Assembly: GCA_900466575.1 (NCBI GenBank)
Contig: UBMP01000018.1
Coordinates: forward strand, 1-64,000
DNA length: 64,000 bases
Direction of reading: 5' to 3'
Origin: Hyphomicrobiales bacterium
GTDB lineage: Bacteria; Pseudomonadota; Alphaproteobacteria; Rhizobiales; Rhizobiaceae
The notes under the pieces were generated by a model. It searched no databases and was not told the origin of the DNA. It worked only from the letters and a program-made list of their open reading frames with translations. A program made the position numbers and the translations under genes. Numbering within the stretch: the first letter of the stretch is position 1; each line of letters starts with the position of its first letter. Of this stretch, positions 1 to 11,310 are shown in pieces.

Positions 1-1200
1 GACGAGATCGCCGCCATCTGCGTCGAGGTGAGTGCACCGGCCTGACCCGAGGTCAGAGCGGCCACCTGGCCTGTCGTCAGGGCGCCAACCTGGGCCGAGG
101 TGAGACCGGAGATCGCGGTCGACTTGACGGCGGCAAACTGCGTCGTCGAAAGAGCGGCCACATCCGTCGTGGTCATTGCGGCAAGCTGCGTCGAGCTCAG
201 CGCGCCAATCTGCGTCGTGGTCACCACGGCAAGCTGGGCCGTCGTCAGAGCACCGACCTGACCCGTCGTCAGGGCACCGACCTGCGTCGAGGTGAGGGCT
301 GCCACCTGGCCGGTCGAGAGCGTCGCGAAGTTGGTGGACGACAGCCCGGCAACCGCCTTCGAACTCAGCACGGCGACGTTACCCGTCGTGAGAACTGCGA
401 GATTGGCCGAAGAGATGGCAGCCATCTGCGTCGAGGTGAGCGCACTCGCCTGACCGGTCGTCAGCGCAGCGACCTGAGCTGTTGTCAGAACACCGACCTG
501 AGCCGATGTGAGACCCGAGATCGCGTCGGACTTCAACGCCGCAAACTGCGTGCTGGTCAGCGCGGCGACCTGCGTGGTCGTCATCGCGGCAATCTGGCTG
601 GACGTCAGGGCGGACGCCTGGGCCGTGGTCATGGCGCCGAGCTGCGCGGTCGAAAGAACGGCAACCTGTGTCGACTTGAGGCCGCCGAACTGGCTGGACG
701 TCATGGCGGCGACCTGGCCGGTCGAAAGAACAGCAACGCCGGCGGTTGTCATGCCGGCAATGGCTTTTGGCGTGATGGCTGCGACTTCGCTGGTCGTGAA
801 GGTAGCAATATCGTCGGTGGAGAGCGCGCCGATGGCTGCCGAGCCCATCGAGCCGATCTGGCCGGCGGTCAATGCCGCGGCCTGTGCCGAGGTGAGGCCG
901 GCAACCTGGGTGCTGGTGAGGCTTCCGACCTGATCGTTGGTCAGGGCAGCGATCGTGCCGGTGGAAATGACTGCGAGTTGGGTGAGCGAGAGGCCCGTGA
1001 TGGCAGCGGTCGATACCGCGTCCATCTGCGCGGTGGTAAAGGCCGCAATTTCTGTCGTCTGGAAGGCTGCGATCTGTCTCGAGGACAGCGCGCCTACCTG
1101 CGCGGTCGTGAAAGCCGCCACATCGCCGGTGTTGAGTGCTGCGATCGTGCTCGTGGAGAGAGTTTTAATCTGGCTTGTCGTCAGAGAAGAGATAATCGAG
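1..1200 (-). repeat. 24-bp tandem repeat with 408-bp higher-order period
   Basis: The DNA repeats every 24 bases (8 codons) throughout. A longer period is also visible: the segment beginning gacttcaacgccgcaaac at 529 recurs as gacttgacggcggcaaac at 121, exactly 408 bases (17 octapeptides) apart, and the flanking units keep the same order of variants. This suggests growth by duplication of 17-unit blocks. Units vary at third codon positions and at a few residues, so it is an old, diverged array. Confidence 0.85.
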
Positions 1201-1205
1201 ACCAT
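1..1205 (-). CDS. Octapeptide-repeat protein, N-terminal part (cut by window edge)
   Basis: A minus-strand frame stays open from an ATG at 1205 to base 1, about 401 codons with no stop, so the gene continues outside the window. Almost the whole stretch is a tandem octapeptide of the form LTTxQVAA, with L/M/I/V at position 1, T/S at 2 and 3, usually Q at 5 and small residues at 7 and 8. Repeats begin within about eight residues of the start, and I see no signal peptide. The ATG is the only start codon in frame after an upstream TGA; GGAAAG lies about 11 bases before it. Similar LTxxQVxAL repeats occur in large rhizobial and burkholderial proteins of unclear function. I infer a secreted or surface repeat protein with a solenoid fold, but the informative C-terminus is missing. 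The plus-strand frames here are shadows of the 24-bp periodicity. Confidence 0.8.
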   Translation of the reverse strand, partial: MVSIISSLTTSQIKTLSTSTIAALNTGDVAAFTTAQVGALSSRQIAAFQTTEIAAFTTAQMDAVSTAAITGLSLTQLAVISTGTIAALTNDQVGSLTSTQVAGLTSAQAAALTAGQIGSMGSAAIGALSTDDIATFTTSEVAAITPKAIAGMTTAGVAVLSTGQVAAMTSSQFGGLKSTQVAVLSTAQLGAMTTAQASALTSSQIAAMTTTQVAALTSTQFAALKSDAISGLTSAQVGVLTTAQVAALTTGQASALTSTQMAAISSANLAVLTTGNVAVLSSKAVAGLSSTNFATLSTGQVAALTSTQVGALTTGQVGALTTAQLAVVTTTQIGALSSTQLAAMTTTDVAALSTTQFAAVKSTAISGLTSAQVGALTTGQVAALTSGQAGALTSTQMAAIS

Positions 1206-1871
1206 AAGCGCCGTCGCTTTCCAATTTGCCCATTTACGCTTCTTTTCCTGCCGCGCCCTGCAACTTGTTCGAACAGGGGCTAGGCCGGAAAATCAAACAG
1301 TCCGGCGCATCAGCAACAGATCAAGCAACGCTTGAACGAGCTCGCGCACGGTCGGTTTTTCAGAGAAACATGGCTTTGGAAGCCTCGGGGAATACGCGCA
1401 TCATGCAAGTGGTGTCGAAACACCAGATCCCCGCCCCTCATGCATCGCTTTGCTCATGTGCCTTTTCCTCGGGGTGATCGTGCCCTAGAAATACCGCAGC
1501 AAACAAGCTCAAAGCGATCCACTTACAATCTTGAGACCATAGAGGTTAATTTTTGCTTTACAACCGGAAAAGATAACGAGGCCTCTCATTAACTTTCGCT
1601 AGAAATGTTCGCCGTACTTACAAATGACTTGCCTCTCCCGATGAAGCGCGGGTCAGAAAGCAGTTGCAACAGAGACGTTAACCCTTTCCAGCATAAAAAT
1701 ATTTCAGCTGTAATAAAGAAATGCAGAATGATCATATCCATCACGAAACAGATGGACGCGCCATGAAGAAAAACCGTCGATATTAGACAAAATGCGAGCC
1801 ATGTTCCTTGGCAAACATATCCTGCACGAATGCGATCGCCCCCGGTGAACAGCCTCTGCGGTCGGCAAGTA
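1206..1871. other. Intergenic region, partly AT-rich
   Basis: About 660 bases with no convincing gene. Bases 1490-1800 are clearly richer in A and T than the surroundings and probably hold the promoter of the minus-strand repeat protein. Frames here are short, overlap each other and have no recognisable product. I see no tRNA, no clear terminator and no repeat-family member. Confidence 0.5.
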
Positions 1872-2684
1872 TTAAAAACCGATGCTTTTGCCGACCTGAC
1901 GCTCGCTGACGGCGGAACCGCGTCTGAAGGCCTCCATCCACCCCAGTCCAGCCTCCGTCGGTCCATCCGGACGATATTCGGCCCCTATCGGACTGTCGTA
2001 GCCGAGATTTTCAAGAACGCTGAGGATGTGACGATAGTCCACTTCTCCACGATCAGGCGGCCCTCTGTCGGGGACGGCGGCAATCTGGATATGTCCAATG
2101 ACGGGCATCAGCGTCTGGATTCTGCGGCTCAGATCGCCCTCGGTGATCTGGACGTGGTAACAATCGAACATGAGCCGGAGGTTGGGATCCCCGACAGAGG
2201 CAATGATCTCTGCCGCCTGATCTGTGGTGCGCAGGAAATAGCCCGGCCAGTCGAAGCGGTTCAGCGGCTCGATGAGGATGGTGATGCCATGCTGCGCGGC
2301 GCGGTCGCTGGCATAGGCGAGATTGGAAACGAACGTCTTCCGTGCCGCGGCACCCTCGCCATCGCCTGCCATGACATGGACCGCCCGCCCGCCGACCGCG
2401 AGCGCATAATCGAGCGCCTGATCAATCGCAGACCGTGCCTCCGTCTCGCGACCGAGGAGCGCGGCAAGCCCGGTCTCTCCGCGTTCCACCCGGCCCCGGA
2501 CGGTATTGAGACACAGCATCGGAAGACCGGTTTCCTCAAGCGCGGCGCGAACATGCCTCGCCGGCACATCATAGGGCCAATGGCATTCCACGGCATCAAA
2601 ACCGGCGCGGGCTGCCGCGCGAATTGCATCGGGCAGTGCGAGTTCCCGCCAAAGAAGGCCCAGATTGGCAGAGAATTTTGTCAT
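1872..2684 (-). CDS. Hydroxypyruvate isomerase family protein (TIM barrel)
   Basis: A 270-residue xylose-isomerase-like TIM-barrel protein of the Hyi/OtnI type, a group that interconverts hydroxypyruvate and tartronate semialdehyde or isomerises 2-oxo-tetronates. Visible family landmarks are the N-terminal strand MTKFSANLGLL, the segment FDAVECHWPYDVP, the central ILIEPLNRFDWPGYFL with its metal-ligand Glu, LMFDCYHVQ with Asp and His, and GHIQIAAVPDRGPPD followed by GEVDY near the C-terminus. I placed the start at the Met before TKFSANLG rather than nine codons upstream, because family members begin at this strand. The exact substrate cannot be told from sequence. No glyoxylate-pathway or sugar-acid genes are adjacent. 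Confidence 0.8.
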   Translation of the reverse strand: MTKFSANLGLLWRELALPDAIRAAARAGFDAVECHWPYDVPARHVRAALEETGLPMLCLNTVRGRVERGETGLAALLGRETEARSAIDQALDYALAVGGRAVHVMAGDGEGAAARKTFVSNLAYASDRAAQHGITILIEPLNRFDWPGYFLRTTDQAAEIIASVGDPNLRLMFDCYHVQITEGDLSRRIQTLMPVIGHIQIAAVPDRGPPDRGEVDYRHILSVLENLGYDSPIGAEYRPDGPTEAGLGWMEAFRRGSAVSERQVGKSIGF

Positions 2685-2771
2685 CGAACGTTTAACCGCA
2701 ATGAACACCATGACGGACCCGGTTCAAGAAACTCTGGTCCTGATGCTGCGAACTTGCCGGATTCTGAAAAC

Positions 2772-2807
2772 AAATCAACCGGAGACCATGAGGCCTCCGG
2801 TTGATTT
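2772..2807 (-). terminator. Rho-independent terminator downstream of the BA14K gene
   Basis: A 13-bp perfect stem (2772-2784 paired with 2795-2807, arms AAATCAACCGGAG and CTCCGGTTGATTT) encloses a 10-base loop. On the minus strand it is followed by GTTTTC. It lies just past the stop of the BA14K gene at 2830 and fits an intrinsic terminator. Confidence 0.8.
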
Positions 2808-2829
2808 GGGGGTCATCGGATGAAGCGGC

Positions 2830-3228
2830 TTAACGAACCTTGCAGAACCGCTCGTTGCCGTAGCCGTCAATATAGGTACCGGTCTGCGGATCGAAGCTGT
2901 CATAGCGGTCTTCGCAAATCTGATACCAGGCGGGCGACCACGGACGGACGCGCTGGTAGCTGGCCGGGCGGTAACCGTCATCGCCGCTATTGTCATAAAC
3001 GGCGCGCTCGCGGTAACGCGGGGGCTCGTCATAGGTCTGCACTTCACGCGGACCGTTATCCTGCGAACCGGAAACGATCGCGCCGGCGATCACACCCGCA
3101 GCAAGACCGGCAATGCCGACGGCAAGCATGTCGTCGCCGTGGTGACGGTCGTGCGCGGCGGCCGGGACTGCCTGTGCAGCCACAAGGAGGGCGCTCGAGA
3201 CTGCAACAACCTTCAGAAACGTACGCAT
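2830..3228 (-). CDS. BA14K family exported protein
   Basis: A 132-residue protein. It has a signal peptide (MRTFLKVVAVSSALLVAAQA, cleavage near AAAHD), a glycine-rich hydrophobic segment at about residues 36-54 (AVGIAGLAAGVIAGAIVSG) and a C-terminal BA14K domain ending VRPWSPAWYQICEDRYDSFD...GNERFCKVR. The domain is named after a Brucella immunoreactive lectin-like 14-kDa protein and is common, often in several copies, in Rhizobiales. Its role is not settled; an envelope location is inferred from the signal peptide. AAAGGA precedes the ATG by nine bases. It has its own terminator downstream and a separate promoter region upstream. Confidence 0.85.
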   Translation of the reverse strand: MRTFLKVVAVSSALLVAAQAVPAAAHDRHHGDDMLAVGIAGLAAGVIAGAIVSGSQDNGPREVQTYDEPPRYRERAVYDNSGDDGYRPASYQRVRPWSPAWYQICEDRYDSFDPQTGTYIDGYGNERFCKVR

Positions 3229-3457
3229 GTCTTTGTCCTTTCAGATCGGCGAAGTGATTTGCCGTGTTGACAGGCAAACTACGGCTCACTGCCTGAACCG
3301 TGGCTGAACGAGCCATTCAGGAATGCGCTCATCTGACATTGTCTCGTCGCGTGACATGTGGCCCGCGCCGTGGCATAGGGGCGGCAACTCGTTTCAAGCG
3401 CAGTTCCGCAGCAATCCGCATCGGATTTTAGGGAACCGCCCCACCCGGACCGCCCGC

Positions 3458-5080
3458 ATGATTCGCATCGAAAATGTCAGCAAGTCGAACAGCAACCGCA
3501 TCCTCTATATCGAGGCGTCTGCCGCCCTGAACCGCGGCGAGAAGATCGGTCTGGTCGGCCCGAACGGCGCGGGCAAGACCACCCTCTTCCGCATGATCAC
3601 CGGCGAGGAGCAGCCCGACGAAGGCCAGATCTCGACTGAAAAGGGCGTGACCGTCGGCTATTTCGACCAGGATGTCGGCGAAATGTCCGGCCGCTCGGCG
3701 GTCGAGGAGGTCATGGCGGGTGCGGGTCCGGTCAGCGAGATCGCCGCCGAACTGCATGCGCTCGAAGCCGCCATGGTCGATCCGGATCGTCTGGACGAGA
3801 TGGACCAGATTATCGAGCGCTACGGCGAAGTGCAGGGTCGCTACGAGGAACTCGACGGCTACGGTCTCGAAAGCCGCGCCCGCGAGGTTCTGGCCGGCCT
3901 CTCCTTCAGTCAGGAGATGATGGACGGCGATGTCGGAAAGCTCTCGGGCGGCTGGAAGATGCGCGTCGCGCTCGCTCGCATTCTCCTCATGCGTCCCGAC
4001 GTCATGCTGCTCGACGAACCGTCGAACCATCTCGACCTTGAAAGCCTGATATGGCTGGAAAACTTCCTGAAAGGCTATGACGGCGCGCTGCTCATGACCT
4101 CGCACGACCGCGAGTTCATGAACCGCATCGTCAACAAGATCATCGAGATCGATGCCGGCTCGCTGACCTCCTATTCGGGCGACTATGAATTCTACGAGGG
4201 CCAGCGCGCGCAGAACGAAAAGCAGCAGCAGGCGCAGTTCGAGCGCCAGCAGGCCATGCTCGCCAAGGAGCTGAAATTTATCGAGCGCTTCAAGGCCCGC
4301 GCCTCGCATGCGGCTCAGGTGCAGAGCCGGGTGAAGAAACTCGACAAGATCGAGCGCGTCGAGCCGCCACGCCGCCGCCAGACGGTCGCCTTCGACTTCC
4401 TTCCCGCCCCGCGCTCCGGCGACGATGTCGTCAACATCAAGGGAGTCCACAAGCAATATGGCTCGAAGATCATCTATGATGGCTTCGATTTCATGATCAA
4501 GCGCCGCGAGCGCTGGTGCATCATGGGCGTCAACGGCGCCGGTAAATCGACGCTGCTGAAGCTGGTCGCCGCCGATGCTAAGCCGGATTCAGGCACGGTC
4601 ACGATCGGCGCCAGCGTCAAGCTTGGCTATTTCGCTCAGCACGCCATGGACGTGCTGACCGGCGATCTCACCATCCTGCAATGGCTGGAAGAGCGCTTCC
4701 CCAAAGCGGGCCAGGCGCCGCTTCGCGCACTGTCCGGCGCCTTCGGCTTTACCGGCGACGATGTGGAGAAGAAGTGCCGCGTCCTCTCCGGCGGCGAAAA
4801 GGCCCGCCTCGTCATGGCCGCCATGCTCTTCGACCCGCCGAACTTCCTCGTCCTCGACGAACCGACCAACCACCTCGACCTCGACACCAAGGAAATGCTG
4901 ATCAAGGCGCTCCAGAGTTACGAAGGCACCATGCTCTTCGTCTCCCACGACCGCCATTTCCTCGCCGCCCTCTCCAATCGCGTGCTGGAACTGACGCCGG
5001 ACGGCGTGCACCGCTACGATGGTGGCTATACGGAATATGTGGAGCGCACTGGGCAGGAAGCGCCGGGATTGCGGAGCTGA
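3458..5080 (+). CDS. ABC-F family ATPase
   Basis: A 540-residue protein with two ABC ATPase domains and no membrane segments, so it belongs to the ABC-F group that acts on ribosomes rather than in transport. Domain 1 shows GPNGAGKTT, LSGGWKMRVALAR and LLLDEPSNHLD. Domain 2 shows GVNGAGKST, LSGGEKARLVMAA and LVLDEPTNHLD. A charged linker rich in Gln and Lys (about residues 240-310, NEKQQQAQFERQQAM) joins them. The start at 3458 (MIRIENVSK) is the usual N-terminus; 45 further codons are open upstream but look non-coding. The linker and C-terminus resemble the YbiT/Uup-like subgroups, which I cannot separate by eye. It is transcribed away from the BA14K gene. Confidence 0.9.
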   Translation: MIRIENVSKSNSNRILYIEASAALNRGEKIGLVGPNGAGKTTLFRMITGEEQPDEGQISTEKGVTVGYFDQDVGEMSGRSAVEEVMAGAGPVSEIAAELHALEAAMVDPDRLDEMDQIIERYGEVQGRYEELDGYGLESRAREVLAGLSFSQEMMDGDVGKLSGGWKMRVALARILLMRPDVMLLDEPSNHLDLESLIWLENFLKGYDGALLMTSHDREFMNRIVNKIIEIDAGSLTSYSGDYEFYEGQRAQNEKQQQAQFERQQAMLAKELKFIERFKARASHAAQVQSRVKKLDKIERVEPPRRRQTVAFDFLPAPRSGDDVVNIKGVHKQYGSKIIYDGFDFMIKRRERWCIMGVNGAGKSTLLKLVAADAKPDSGTVTIGASVKLGYFAQHAMDVLTGDLTILQWLEERFPKAGQAPLRALSGAFGFTGDDVEKKCRVLSGGEKARLVMAAMLFDPPNFLVLDEPTNHLDLDTKEMLIKALQSYEGTMLFVSHDRHFLAALSNRVLELTPDGVHRYDGGYTEYVERTGQEAPGLRS

Positions 5081-5084
5081 GGCT

Positions 5085-5272
5085 GTCCTCTCACCTTGTG
5101 GGAGAGGAAGGAAAATCAGAATCTTAGCTTCAGCTAAGTGCTAGATTTTCCAGGTGAGGGGGTCTAATCCTCACCGGCGCCCGACGCACTATACCCCTCC
5201 CCAAGCCTGCCATACCAATCGGCTGCGGCTCTTGGGGCAGGCTATCCTCTCCCACAAGGGAGAGGATATCAC
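5085..5272. repeat. RIME-like palindromic elements downstream of the ABC-F gene
   Basis: Bases 5085-5165 form a mosaic of two nested palindromes: an outer CCTCTCaCCTTGTGGGAGAGG and an inner ATCTTAGC...GCTAAG flanked by AAAATC/GATTTT. The element matches, in reverse orientation, the one at 39454-39533. A second palindrome, CCTCTCCCACAAGGGAGAGG, ends the region near 5265. Rhizobium-specific intergenic mosaic elements have this architecture. The 417-base gap between the ABC-F gene and the exporter is mostly this material. Confidence 0.75.
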
Positions 5273-5497
5273 CCATCAAAATTCCTGAAGCCCGCATGAC
5301 CGATCCGCGCTTGTTCGACTCATCAAACAAGCGCTGAATGGCAACAATCCGAAAGTCGCCGCTGACCTTCATTGCACCACATTCGGGGTGCAGGAACGGC
5401 CGCGATTTGAAAAGTTGCATGCCCTTACTTTTTTGCATGTCGTTGTTCCAAGTGCCAGAAATGCCTTGTGACAAGATGCTTCAGGACCCGCCCCCCG

Positions 5498-7330
<1,833 letters not shown>

Positions 7331-7368
7331 GCAAGGTCAGGTGGGTGTGACACCCCCCTCGTCCACCC

Positions 7369-8318
<950 letters not shown>

Positions 8319-8322
<4 letters not shown>

Positions 8323-9308
8323 GCCGCACCTCCGAGACGTTGCGGCTCGCCGCCGACCAGCGGATAGAAACAGAGCGCATTGCCGAGTGCCGGGCCCTGC
8401 CGCGGCGGTTTCGTCAGACAGGCCGCATCGGCAAAGGCGCAGCGCGGCGCGAAGAGACAGCCCGGCGGCCGGTCGAACTGGCCCGGCACGACGCCGGGGA
8501 TCGACGGCAGCCGCTGCCCGTCAACGGCGCGCTCCGGCAGCGAGGCGAGAAGGCCAGCGGTATAGGGATGATGCGGATCGGCAAACAGCGCCTTCACCGG
8601 CTGCTCTTCCACCTTCTGCCCGGCATATTGCACCTGAACGCGCTCGGCGGTTTCCGCCACCACGCCCATGTCATGGGTGATCAGCACCAGCGCCATGCCG
8701 TTCTCGCGCTGCAGGCGCACCAGCAGTTCGAGGATCTGCGCCTGGATCGTCACGTCGAGCGCCGTCGTCGGCTCGTCGGCAATCAGGAGCTTCGGATTGC
8801 AGGCGAGCGCCATGGCGATCATCACGCGCTGGCTCATGCCGCCCGACATCTGATGCGGGAAGTTGGAGAGCCGGTCTTCGGGCGCGGGAATGCCGACCAG
8901 CTTCAGCAGCTCGATGGAGCGCGCCCGCCGTTCCGCGCGGTTGAGGCCCATGTGCAGCCGCAGCGTCTCGCCCAGCTGATAGCCGACCGTGAAGCACGGA
9001 TTGAGGCTCGACATCGGCTCCTGAAAGATCATGGCAATGTCCTTGCCGATGATCTTGCGGCGCTCGCGGGCGCTCATCTTCGCCAGATCCTTGCCGTCGA
9101 AGGCCATGCGATCAGCGGTGATTTTCGCCGTCCAGGGAAGCAACCCCATGACGGCCAGCATCGCCACCGACTTGCCCGAGCCGGATTCACCGACAATGGC
9201 GAGGATCTCGCCCTTGTCGCAGGTCAACGAAACGCCATCGACGGCACGGAACACGCCGCTTGCCGTCTGGAATTCCACCGTGAGGTTTGAAATTTCGAGA
9301 AGTGCCAT
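8319..9308 (-). CDS. dppD: Dipeptide ABC transporter ATP-binding protein DppD
   Basis: A 329-residue ATPase: Walker A GESGSGKS at residues 40-47, [34 protein letters not shown], and a C-terminal [12 protein letters not shown] segment with the conserved cysteines of Opp/Dpp ATPases. It sits one base downstream of dppC and overlaps dppF, so it is clearly operonic. Assignment to Dpp rather than Opp follows from the very DppA-like binding protein in the same operon. Confidence 0.9.
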
Positions 9309-9309
9309 A

Positions 9310-10203
9310 TCACGACCTCTTCAGCTTTGGATCGAGCGCATCGCGCAGGCCATCGCCCATGAGATTGATCGCCAGAACCGTGATGAGGATGGCAAGCCCC
9401 GGAAACGTGACGACCCACCAGGCACGCTGGATAAACTCGCGCGCCTCTGCCAGCATCGTCCCCCATTCCGGCGTCGGCGGCTGCGCGCCCATGCCGAGAA
9501 AGCCAAGCGCCGCGGCATCGAGGATCGCGGCCGAAAAGGCGAGCGTCGCCTGCACGATCAGCGGGGCGAGACAGTTCGGCAGGATGGTGATGAACATCAG
9601 CCTGGCCCAGCCGGCACCGGCCACCCGGGAGCCTACGACATAGTCCTTGTTCTTTTCCGTCATCACCGCCGCCCGCGTCAGCCGAACGAAATGCGGCAGA
9701 TCGACAAGCGCGATGGCGATCATTGCGTTCATGAGGCCGGGGCCGAGGATGGCCACGAGCACCAGCGCCAGGAGAAGCGACGGAAAGGCCAGGATGACAT
9801 CCATGACCCGCATGATCGCGGCATCGAGCCAGCCGCCGACATATCCTGCGATCAGCCCGATGATGACGCCGGAGGCCACGGCAATTGCAACGACGACAAC
9901 GCCGATGAACAGTGAAAAGCGCGACCCGTAAATCAGACGTGAAAGAATATCGCGTCCGACGGCGTCGGTCCCCAGGAGGAAGGCGCCATTGCCGCCATTC
10001 ATCCAGGCCGGCGGCTGCAGAATCATCGACTGGTTCTGAACATCCGGCATGTGAGGCGAAATCAGAGGCGCGAAAATCGCGATCAGAACGACCAGCGCGA
10101 AGACGAACAGCCCGATCACGGCGCCTTTGGAACGCGTGAAATAATACCAGAACTCGCCCAGCCCGGATTGCTGCTTCAGTTTGATGTCGGTTGCGTCGGT
10201 CAT
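9310..10203 (-). CDS. dppC: Dipeptide ABC transporter permease DppC
   Basis: A 297-residue inner-membrane permease. It has the N-terminal cytoplasmic stretch and first helix typical of DppC/OppC (GAVIGLFVFALVVLIAIFAPLISP), the GTDAVGRDILSRLIYGSRFSL motif region, and the cytoplasmic EAA loop (ALGFLGMGAQPPTPEWGTML) that docks on the ATPases. It follows dppB by nine bases and precedes dppD by one. Confidence 0.9.
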   Translation of the reverse strand: MTDATDIKLKQQSGLGEFWYYFTRSKGAVIGLFVFALVVLIAIFAPLISPHMPDVQNQSMILQPPAWMNGGNGAFLLGTDAVGRDILSRLIYGSRFSLFIGVVVVAIAVASGVIIGLIAGYVGGWLDAAIMRVMDVILAFPSLLLALVLVAILGPGLMNAMIAIALVDLPHFVRLTRAAVMTEKNKDYVVGSRVAGAGWARLMFITILPNCLAPLIVQATLAFSAAILDAAALGFLGMGAQPPTPEWGTMLAEAREFIQRAWWVVTFPGLAILITVLAINLMGDGLRDALDPKLKRS

Positions 10204-10212
10204 CCGCGCCTC

Positions 10213-11217
10213 CTATTTCCGCACGCGCGGATTGATGAACCCGTAAGCGACGTCCACCAGAAGGTTGACGATCATGATAATGCCGGCGATCAGCAAGAGC
10301 CCCCCTTGCACAACGGGGTAGTCGCGTTTGAACACCGCATCGACCATCCATTTTCCGACGCCGGGCCAGGAGAAGATCGTTTCCGTGAGGATGGCGCCCG
10401 CCATGAGGACCCCGATCTGCAGGCCAATCGTGGTGACAACGGGAATCAAGGCGTTACGAAGCGCGTGAATGCCGATGACCCTGAAGGGTGCAAGGCCCTT
10501 GGATCGCGCCGTGCGCACGTAATCTTCCCCCAAAACCTCCAGCATGGCCGAGCGGGTCTGGCGCGCGATCACCGCGAGCGGGATCGTGGCCAGCACGATC
10601 GACGGCAGGATGAGATGGCTGGCGGCCGATAAAAATGCGCCCTTCTGTCCCGAAATCACGCTGTCGATCAGCATGAAACCTGTCACCGGCGGGAAGAAAT
10701 ACATCAGCGAGATGCGCCCGGACACAGGGGTCCAGCCTAGGTAGCCGGAGAAAAAGATGATCAGCAGCAGACCCCACCAGAAGATCGGCATCGAATAGCC
10801 GACAAGTGCGGTTCCCATCAAAGCCTGATCGACCCAGGAACCACGCTTGACCGCTGCAATGACGCCCGCAGGAATTCCGAGAGCAACGGCCAGAATGATG
10901 GCGCAGATCGAGAGTTCCAGCGTGGCGGGAAAGAGATTTCGGAATTCAGCCAGGACAGGCCGCTTGGTCGTGATCGAGGTCCCGAGATCGCCGTGCAGCA
11001 CGCCGCGCAGATAATCGAAATACTGCAGCAGCATAGGCTTGTCGAAACCGAACTGCTGGACAAGTTCCTGGTACCTTTGCGGGGTAACGCCACGCTCGCC
11101 CGCCATCGCGATGATCGGATCGCCGGGAAGAAGCCGGATAAAGAGAAAAGCGACAAAAGTGACGCCGATGAAAGTCGGAATCAAAAGGCCGAGTCGCCTG
11201 AGAATAAAGCTGAACAT
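10213..11217 (-). CDS. dppB: Dipeptide ABC transporter permease DppB
   Basis: A 334-residue permease beginning MFSFILRRLGLLIPTFIGVTF. Features of the DppB/OppB family are the first helix followed by FIRLLPGDPI, the long periplasmic region, and the EAA-type loop (YVRTARSKGLAPFRVIGIHALRNALIPVV). Eleven more codons are open upstream to 11250, but the Met before FSFILRR matches the family N-terminus. It follows dppA after a 93-base gap that holds a stable hairpin. Confidence 0.88.
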   Translation of the reverse strand: MFSFILRRLGLLIPTFIGVTFVAFLFIRLLPGDPIIAMAGERGVTPQRYQELVQQFGFDKPMLLQYFDYLRGVLHGDLGTSITTKRPVLAEFRNLFPATLELSICAIILAVALGIPAGVIAAVKRGSWVDQALMGTALVGYSMPIFWWGLLLIIFFSGYLGWTPVSGRISLMYFFPPVTGFMLIDSVISGQKGAFLSAASHLILPSIVLATIPLAVIARQTRSAMLEVLGEDYVRTARSKGLAPFRVIGIHALRNALIPVVTTIGLQIGVLMAGAILTETIFSWPGVGKWMVDAVFKRDYPVVQGGLLLIAGIIMIVNLLVDVAYGFINPRVRK

Positions 11218-11257
11218 GAGAATACCCCGTCGAAGGACTGCAAACAGCAACCGGCTG

Positions 11258-11289
11258 AAGCACTGCCACGCTGGAACGTGGCAATGCTT
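11258..11289 (-). other. Intercistronic stem-loop between dppA and dppB
   Basis: AAGCA-c-TGCCACG (11258-11270) pairs with CGTGGCA-a-TGCTT (11277-11289), giving a 12-bp stem with one mismatch and a six-base loop. No T-run follows on the minus strand. In binding-protein-dependent transporter operons, hairpins at this position usually stabilise the upstream mRNA or partly terminate transcription, so that the binding protein is made in excess. Confidence 0.65.
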
Positions 11290-11310
11290 TGCTCAGAACG
11301 GGTCTAAAGT

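Noticed and set aside
1-1200. CRISPR-like periodicity of 24 bases
   Set aside because: There are no unique spacers between identical repeats; the period is a multiple of three and is fully explained by protein-coding repeats.
508-1335. Plus-strand ORFs rich in Ala, Val and Cys over the left-edge repeat region
   Set aside because: They are antisense readings of the 24-bp repeats. The minus-strand frame gives a regular octapeptide array, is open across the whole region and has a proper start.
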